From the NCBI GenBank assembly GCA_902491895.1, contig CABUJH010000041.1, positions 1 to 17,237 of the forward strand: a DNA stretch of 17,237 bases, given 5' to 3'. Of the stretch, positions 13,073 through 17,237 are shown one piece after another (position 1 is the stretch's first letter; the number at the start of each line of letters is the position of its first letter). Position numbers and translations under genes: made by a program. Below the pieces are notes generated by a model. It was not told the DNA's origin. It worked only from the letters and a program-made list of their open reading frames with translations, and made no database searches. This stretch comes from an uncultured Collinsella sp. GTDB lineage: Bacteria; Actinomycetota; Coriobacteriia; Coriobacteriales; Coriobacteriaceae.

Positions 13073-13229
13073 GATAGAGGCGCGGGCACGAAGAGCCGCG
13101 GGCGAGCCGGCAGGCTTTGACCCCGCGGGGAGGCGAAACCCGCCGAACTGGGTTTTTCAGGCACGAACAACCTGGTGGGCCTGCGGGAAACACCCGCAGG
13201 ACTGTCTGCAGCAATGCGGGAGCGCTATC
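13073..13229 (+). ncRNA. Lysine riboswitch (L-box)
   Basis: All five helices of the lysine aptamer can be traced. P1 is GATAG (13073-13077) with CTATC (13225-13229). The P2 outer part is CCGCGGG (13096-13102) with CCCGCGG (13122-13128). P3 is ACTGGGTT (13147-13154) with AACCTGGT (13169-13176, two G-U). P4 is CCTGCGGG (13180-13187) with CCCGCAGG (13193-13200). P5 is CTGCA (13206-13210) with TGCGG around GCAA. Core signatures AGAGGCGCG, AAGAG, CGCCGAA, ACTGTC and GAGCGCTATC match known L-boxes. It should turn the dap/lysA operon down when lysine is plentiful. No T-tracted terminator follows. CGCTATCC (13223-13230) could instead pair with GGATAGCG (13280-13287) beside the ribosome site, so control may be at translation; the switching direction is unresolved. 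Confidence 0.93.
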
Positions 13230-13300
13230 CGGACATTGGGTCCACGCTATGCGGATTCGATGCGCAGATGGCGCCGTCTGGATAGCGAGGTTTACGGGAC

Positions 13301-15610
13301 ATGGCATTGACCCCCAACGAGGCATATGCGGCTAAGCAGCCGTTTGTGGACAAGGAGACGCTTGAGCATATCGTCGAGCAGTTTCCCACGCCGTTTCATC
13401 TATACGACGAGGCGGGCATCCGTCGCAACATGCAAGAGGTGCGCGACGCCTTTGCATGGAACCCAGGCTTTAAGGAGTACTTTGCCGTCAAGGCCAATCC
13501 CAACCCGGCGCTCATCTCCATTCTTAACGAATACGACTGCGGTTGCGATTGCTCGAGCTATACCGAGCTCATGATCGCCCGTTCGCTGGGCATCACGGGA
13601 CACGACATCATGTTCTCGTCCAACGACACGCCGGCGGCGGACTTTGAGCTCGCCGACAAGCTGGGCGCCATCGTCAACTTTGACGACATCAGCCACATCG
13701 AGTTCTTTGAGCGCGTTGCGGGACCCATCCCCAAGACGGTCAGCTGCCGCTTTAATCCGGGCGGCCTGTTCCAGCTCTCCAACGGCATCATGGATAACCC
13801 CGGCGACTCCAAGTACGGCATGACCACCAAGCAGCTCTTCGAGGCCTTCCGCATGCTCAAGGCCAAGGGCGCCGAGGACTTTGGCATCCACGCATTCCTT
13901 GCCAGCAACACCGTCACCAACGACTACTACCCCAAGCTTGCGCGCATCCTCTTTGAGCTTGCCGTGCGCCTGGAGCGCGAGACCGGCGCACATGTCGCCT
14001 TCATCAATCTATCCGGCGGCGTCGGCATCCCCTATCTGCCCGAGCAGCAGGCCAACGACATTCACGCCATCGGCGAGGGAGTGCACGCGGCCTACGACGA
14101 GATCCTGGTTCCCGCCGGCATGGGCGATGTGGCCATCTGCACCGAGATGGGCCGCTTTATGATGGGCCCCTACGGCTGCCTGGTCACCAAGGCCATCCAC
14201 GAGAAGCAAATCTACAAGGACTATATCGGTGTCGACGCAAGCGCCGTCGATCTGATCCGCCCTGCCATGTATGGCGCCTACCACCACATTACGGTGATGG
14301 GCCAGCCGGGTGGCTCCGACAAGACCGCGGCTCCTGTCACAAACACGTACGACATTACGGGCAATCTGTGCGAGAACAACGACAAGTTCGCCATCGATCG
14401 CGAGCTGCCGCAGATCGACATGGGCGACCTGCTCGTGATTCACGATACCGGCGCGCATGGCTACTCCATGGGCTACAACTACAACGGCCGCCTGCGCTCC
14501 GCCGAGGTGCTGCTGCGTCCCGACGGCTCGGCCGACCTTATCCGCCGCGCCGAGCGCCCGGGCGATTACTTTGCCACACTCGACGTGCTGCCGTGCGGCC
14601 GAGAGCTGCTGGCCAAGTCGCGCGCCGAAAGTGCCCGCCGTCGCGCCCAAGACGAACGCCTGGCAGTCGCCGCCCAATGGAATAAACGCATCCAGATCGC
14701 GGAAGCGAAGGAGAAGAACATGGATATCCGCAATCTCGAGGGCTCAATCGTCGCCCTTGTCACGCCGTTTAAAAAGGACGGCAGTGTCGACTTTGACGCG
14801 CTTGAGCACCTTATCGATTTCCACCTGCAAAATGGCACTGACGCCATCCTCACCCTGGGCACCACCGGTGAGAGTGCCACGATGACCGATGACGAGGACA
14901 ACTCCGTCGTCGCCGCTGTGGTCAAGCATGTTGCAGGACGCGTCCCCGTTATTGCCGGCTCGGGCTCCAACTCCACGCAGACCATGCTCACCAAGTCGCT
15001 CACCTATCAGGGCCTGGGCGCCGACGGTCTGCTGCTCATCACCCCCTACTACAACAAGTCCAATGAAGAGGGTATCTATCAGCACTTTAAGACCGTCGCC
15101 GATGCCGTGGACATCCCCTGCATCCTGTACAACATCCCCGGCCGCTGTGGCTGCGGCATCAGCGAGCGCAACGTAGAACGCCTGGCCGCGCACCCCAACA
15201 TCATGGGTATTAAGGAGGCCTCGGGCAACGTCGCCTACGCGGCCAAGATCGCCCACCTGCTGTCAGACGACTTCCGCATGTACTCGGGCGAGGACGCGCT
15301 TACCGTACCGCTCATGAGCCTGGGCGCCTCGGGCTCCATCAGCGTGTGGGCCGATGTTCAGCCGCAGCTCGTGCACGACATGTGCCGCGCCTATCTGGAC
15401 GGTGACGTGGAGCGCGCCCGCGATATCCAGATTGCCGGCCAGCCGCTCATCAATGCCCTCTTTAGCGAGGTCAACCCCATCCCCGTCAAGGAAGCGCTCG
15501 CCCAGATGGGCATGATCGAGGCAAACTACCGTATGCCGCTGTGCCCCATGGCAGACGACACGCGAGCCGCACTTACCGATGCTCTGAAGGGAGCTGGTCT
15601 GCTTGATTAA
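13301..15610 (+). CDS. lysA-dapA: Fused diaminopimelate decarboxylase - dihydrodipicolinate synthase (LysA-DapA)
   Basis: One unbroken 769-residue frame joins two enzymes of the same pathway. Residues 1 to about 450 are a PLP decarboxylase that makes lysine from meso-DAP: YFAVKANPNP with PLP Lys64, CENNDKF with Cys357, and HDTGAHGYSMGYNYN. Residues 474-769 are a full-length DapA, which condenses pyruvate and aspartate semialdehyde: GTTGES (T521/T522), Tyr610 and Schiff-base Lys638 in IMGIKEASG (T48/T49, Y137 and K165 in DapA numbering). The junction is a charged Ala/Arg/Glu/Lys helix-like stretch. The usual dapA start signals survive inside it: AAGGAG at 14707-14712 then ATG 14720. Separate DapA could thus also be made. 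The lysine riboswitch lies directly upstream. A lost lysA stop or an assembly indel is the alternative to a natural fusion. Confidence 0.85.
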   Translation: MALTPNEAYAAKQPFVDKETLEHIVEQFPTPFHLYDEAGIRRNMQEVRDAFAWNPGFKEYFAVKANPNPALISILNEYDCGCDCSSYTELMIARSLGITGHDIMFSSNDTPAADFELADKLGAIVNFDDISHIEFFERVAGPIPKTVSCRFNPGGLFQLSNGIMDNPGDSKYGMTTKQLFEAFRMLKAKGAEDFGIHAFLASNTVTNDYYPKLARILFELAVRLERETGAHVAFINLSGGVGIPYLPEQQANDIHAIGEGVHAAYDEILVPAGMGDVAICTEMGRFMMGPYGCLVTKAIHEKQIYKDYIGVDASAVDLIRPAMYGAYHHITVMGQPGGSDKTAAPVTNTYDITGNLCENNDKFAIDRELPQIDMGDLLVIHDTGAHGYSMGYNYNGRLRSAEVLLRPDGSADLIRRAERPGDYFATLDVLPCGRELLAKSRAESARRRAQDERLAVAAQWNKRIQIAEAKEKNMDIRNLEGSIVALVTPFKKDGSVDFDALEHLIDFHLQNGTDAILTLGTTGESATMTDDEDNSVVAAVVKHVAGRVPVIAGSGSNSTQTMLTKSLTYQGLGADGLLLITPYYNKSNEEGIYQHFKTVADAVDIPCILYNIPGRCGCGISERNVERLAAHPNIMGIKEASGNVAYAAKIAHLLSDDFRMYSGEDALTVPLMSLGASGSISVWADVQPQLVHDMCRAYLDGDVERARDIQIAGQPLINALFSEVNPIPVKEALAQMGMIEANYRMPLCPMADDTRAALTDALKGAGLLD

Positions 15611-16333
15611 GACCGTCATTATGGGAACGGGCCGCATGGGCTCGCTCATCCGCACCACCGCCGAGGGCACCGTTGATGCCGCCGGTCAGCCCGTTTTTGA
15701 TATCGTCGCCCAGATCGGTTTTGATCTGTCCGAGCTCGAGAGCGCCCCGGCGGCCGACGTTATCATCGACTTCTCGAACGTCGTGACGTTCGATGCCGTC
15801 GTCGCCTATGTCGAGCCGCGTTGGTCTCGGGCACCACGGGCTATACGCCCGAGCAGATGGACCGCCTGCGTGAGCTGGGCCAGAACACCCGCGTTATGCA
15901 CTCGGGCAATTACTCCATCGGTATCGCAGCCCTGCGCCATCTGGTAGCGCAGGCTACACGCGAGCTGCCCGGCTTTGACTGCGAGATTGTCGAGACTCAC
16001 CACAACCAAAAGGTCGACGCCCCCAGCGGCACCGCCAAGCTGCTGCTCGACGCCGTAGTCGAGGCCGAGCCCGAAGCAGGCTACCACCCCGTCTATGGCC
16101 GCGAGGGCATGTGCGGCGCGCGCGATCCCAAGGAGATCGGCATGCACTCGCTGCGCGGCGGCACCGTCGCCGGCGTGCACGAGGTGGGTTTCTTTGGCCA
16201 GGACGAGGAGGTCACGCTCACCCACCGCGCCACGAGCCGTCAGATCTTTGTCAACGGCGCCCTGGCAGCCGCGCAGAAGCTCGTCACCCGCGACCCCGGC
16301 TTCTACACCTTCGACCAGGTCATGTTTGCCTAA
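15603..16333 (+). pseudogene. dapB: Dihydrodipicolinate (tetrahydrodipicolinate-forming) reductase, frameshifted
   Basis: DapB reduces the DapA product with NAD(P)H. The first frame, from TTG 15603 (AAGGGAG nine bases upstream, overlapping the dapA end by eight bases), encodes the nucleotide-binding start MGTGRMGS and IIDFSN, up to about 15811. The second frame, from about 15814 to 16333, carries ALVSGTTGYTPEQ, HSGNYSIG, ETHHNQKVDAPSGTA (catalytic HH/K) and the C-terminus. Between them, near 15811-15820, the reading frame moves by one base, as after a loss of 3n+1 bases. The family spacing suggests about ten bases are missing (an E-x-T-G-like stretch after AYV). Without correction no full DapB is made. 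Both halves are otherwise well preserved, so the change is recent or a sequence error. Confidence 0.85.
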
Positions 16334-16372
16334 CCAGGTATCAACCGAATCCACCCAAAGGAGAGATAGCAA

Positions 16373-17092
16373 ATGAGTAACGCAGCCGAGATGGATGCAC
16401 AAGAGATTATCAACTACATCGCCACCGCGCCCAAAAAGACGCCCGTCAAGCTGTACGTGCGCGAGAAGCCCGGCATGAAGGTTGCCTGGGGCGACGCACA
16501 TGTCTACGGCGGTCGTCGCGGCAAGACCGTCTTTGGCGACTGGGATGAGCTTAAGGCCATCCTGGACGCCAACGCCGATTCCATCGATTACTACGACGTG
16601 GAGAACGATTGCCGCAACTCCGCCGTGCCCATGCTCGACCTTAAGGGCATCAACGCCCGCATCGAGCCGGGCGCGATCATCCGCGACCGCGTCGAGATTG
16701 GCGACCGTGCCGTCATCATGATGGGCGCCATCATCAACATCGGCTCCGTTATCGGCGAGGGTTCCATGATCGATATGGGCGCCGTACTAGGCGGCCGCGC
16801 CACCGTGGGCAAGAACTGCCACATCGGCGCCGGCACCGTGCTGGCAGGCGTTGTGGAGCCCGCCAGCGCCACGCCCGTCATCATCGAGGACGATGTCATG
16901 ATCGGCGCCAACGCCGTGGTCCTGGAGGGCGTGCACGTAGGCAAGGGCGCTGTCGTTGCCGCCGGCGCTGTGTGCGTCGAGGATGTCCCCGCCGGCGCCG
17001 TCGTGGCCGGTGTCCCCGCCCGCGTCATCAAGATGCGCGACGAGAAGACCAACAGCAAGACCGGACTGGAAGAGGGCTTACGTCAGCTCTAG
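16373..17092 (+). CDS. dapH: Tetrahydrodipicolinate N-acetyltransferase
   Basis: This 239-residue acetyltransferase converts tetrahydrodipicolinate to its N-acetyl-2-amino-6-oxopimelate form, the first step of the acetylase branch to diaminopimelate. The N-terminal domain has DAQEIINYIATAPKKTPVK (8-26) and GDWDELKAI. Then NDCRNSAVPMLDLKGINARI and IEPGAIIRDRVEIGD lead into a left-handed beta-helix of hexapeptide repeats (about 95-210) with IGSVIGEGSMIDMGAVLGGR and GKNCHIGAGTVLAGV. The end (KTGLEEGLRQL) matches DapH/YkuQ of Bacillus. ATG 16373 has a strong AAAGGAGAG site 39 bases after dapB. It is the last gene of the riboswitch-controlled operon. Aminotransferase and deacetylase steps are not in the operon; the divergent M20D protein may supply the latter. 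Confidence 0.93.
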   Translation: MSNAAEMDAQEIINYIATAPKKTPVKLYVREKPGMKVAWGDAHVYGGRRGKTVFGDWDELKAILDANADSIDYYDVENDCRNSAVPMLDLKGINARIEPGAIIRDRVEIGDRAVIMMGAIINIGSVIGEGSMIDMGAVLGGRATVGKNCHIGAGTVLAGVVEPASATPVIIEDDVMIGANAVVLEGVHVGKGAVVAAGAVCVEDVPAGAVVAGVPARVIKMRDEKTNSKTGLEEGLRQL

Positions 17093-17093
17093 G

Positions 17094-17121
17094 GTTACGC
17101 GGTTTTACCAAACCGCGTAAC
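17094..17121 (+). terminator. Perfect 12-bp hairpin after dapH
   Basis: GTTACGCGGTTT (17094-17105) pairs perfectly with AAACCGCGTAAC (17110-17121) around TACC, one base after the dapH stop codon. There is no T-tract, so it may terminate weakly, protect the mRNA end, or belong to the same repeat family as 1107-1163, since it is followed by CTAGTCG. Confidence 0.55.
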
Positions 17122-17161
17122 TAGTCGACGCTGCAAACGACCCAGAGCGGCAATCTGACGT

Positions 17162-17237
17162 TCAATCGTCGGGCATGACCAAAAGGTCAATGCCCTCCTC
17201 TTTCACGTCACCTTGCTCGCTTAGGGGCGTTTTCGCT
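17162..17237 (-). CDS. C-terminal end of a minus-strand protein (partial)
   Basis: A minus-strand frame enters from the right edge and runs 24 codons to a stop at 17162-17164. Its end, EEGIDLLVMPDD, has the composition of a real protein tail. It would converge on dapH with about 70 bases between. Too little is visible to name a family, and the imperfect inverted repeat GGGCATGACC/GGTCAATGCCC (17171-17195) in it could instead belong to a non-coding hairpin. Confidence 0.4.
   Translation of the reverse strand, partial: AKTPLSEQGDVKEEGIDLLVMPDD

Noticed and set aside
12922..13170. N-terminal extension of the amidohydrolase to 13170
   Set aside because: It would run through the riboswitch and operator region. 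ATG 12921 has a proper ribosome site and begins at the usual start of the family.
15603..16333. Programmed ribosomal frameshift in dapB
   Set aside because: No slippery run or stimulatory hairpin at the junction, and the family alignment as recalled suggests missing bases, not only a frame change.
1..17237. CRISPR arrays, tRNA or rRNA genes, insertion-sequence transposases
   Set aside because: None could be seen: no regularly spaced repeats, no cloverleaf-like sequence noticed and no transposase motifs in any frame.

Overview
The window is about 60% GC, with densely packed genes on both strands and frequent GTG/TTG starts. Gene content and style point to a gut actinobacterium of the class Coriobacteriia, most likely Collinsella or a close relative. 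That assignment comes from recognising protein families, not from a database search.

Layout. (1) 1-3737: an ECF-type vitamin/amino-acid importer. A promoter at 91-120 drives a short leader peptide with three consecutive Trp codons (179-247). An intrinsic terminator (286-314) follows, then an S component, a fused two-domain ATPase and the EcfT subunit. Together these read as a tryptophan-attenuated ECF importer. Two strong inverted repeats sit between the S gene and the ATPase gene. (2) 3798-5971, minus strand: a D-aspartate-ligase-like ATP-grasp enzyme and an aspartate/glutamate racemase, a likely pair for D-Asp incorporation into peptidoglycan. (3) 6034-6738: a MOSC-domain protein with an operator-like repeat over its -10. 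(4) 6866-8142: a secreted coiled-coil protein with a lysozyme-like C-terminal domain, preceded by palindromes. (5) 8144-11688, minus strand: from the 5' end, a HigB/HigA toxin-antitoxin pair, a small membrane protein, an FxLYD-domain membrane-anchored protein whose ribosome site lies in a perfect hairpin, an HTH regulator and a membrane-anchored Ser/Thr kinase. (6) 11734-12921, minus strand: an M20D amidohydrolase. (7) 13033-17121: a lysine riboswitch followed by a lysA::dapA in-frame fusion, a frameshifted dapB, and dapH (acetylase branch of the diaminopimelate pathway). The end of another minus-strand gene probably enters at the right edge.

How it fits together. The dap operon makes diaminopimelate and lysine under lysine feedback. 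DapH makes the N-acetyl intermediate, so an N-acetyl-DAP deacetylase is needed, and the divergent M20D enzyme is a candidate. The racemase/ATP-grasp pair and the secreted hydrolase also concern the cell wall, so wall-precursor chemistry is a theme of the window. The most notable points are the Trp attenuator in front of an ECF transporter, the LysA-DapA fusion behind a lysine riboswitch, and the broken dapB in the same operon.
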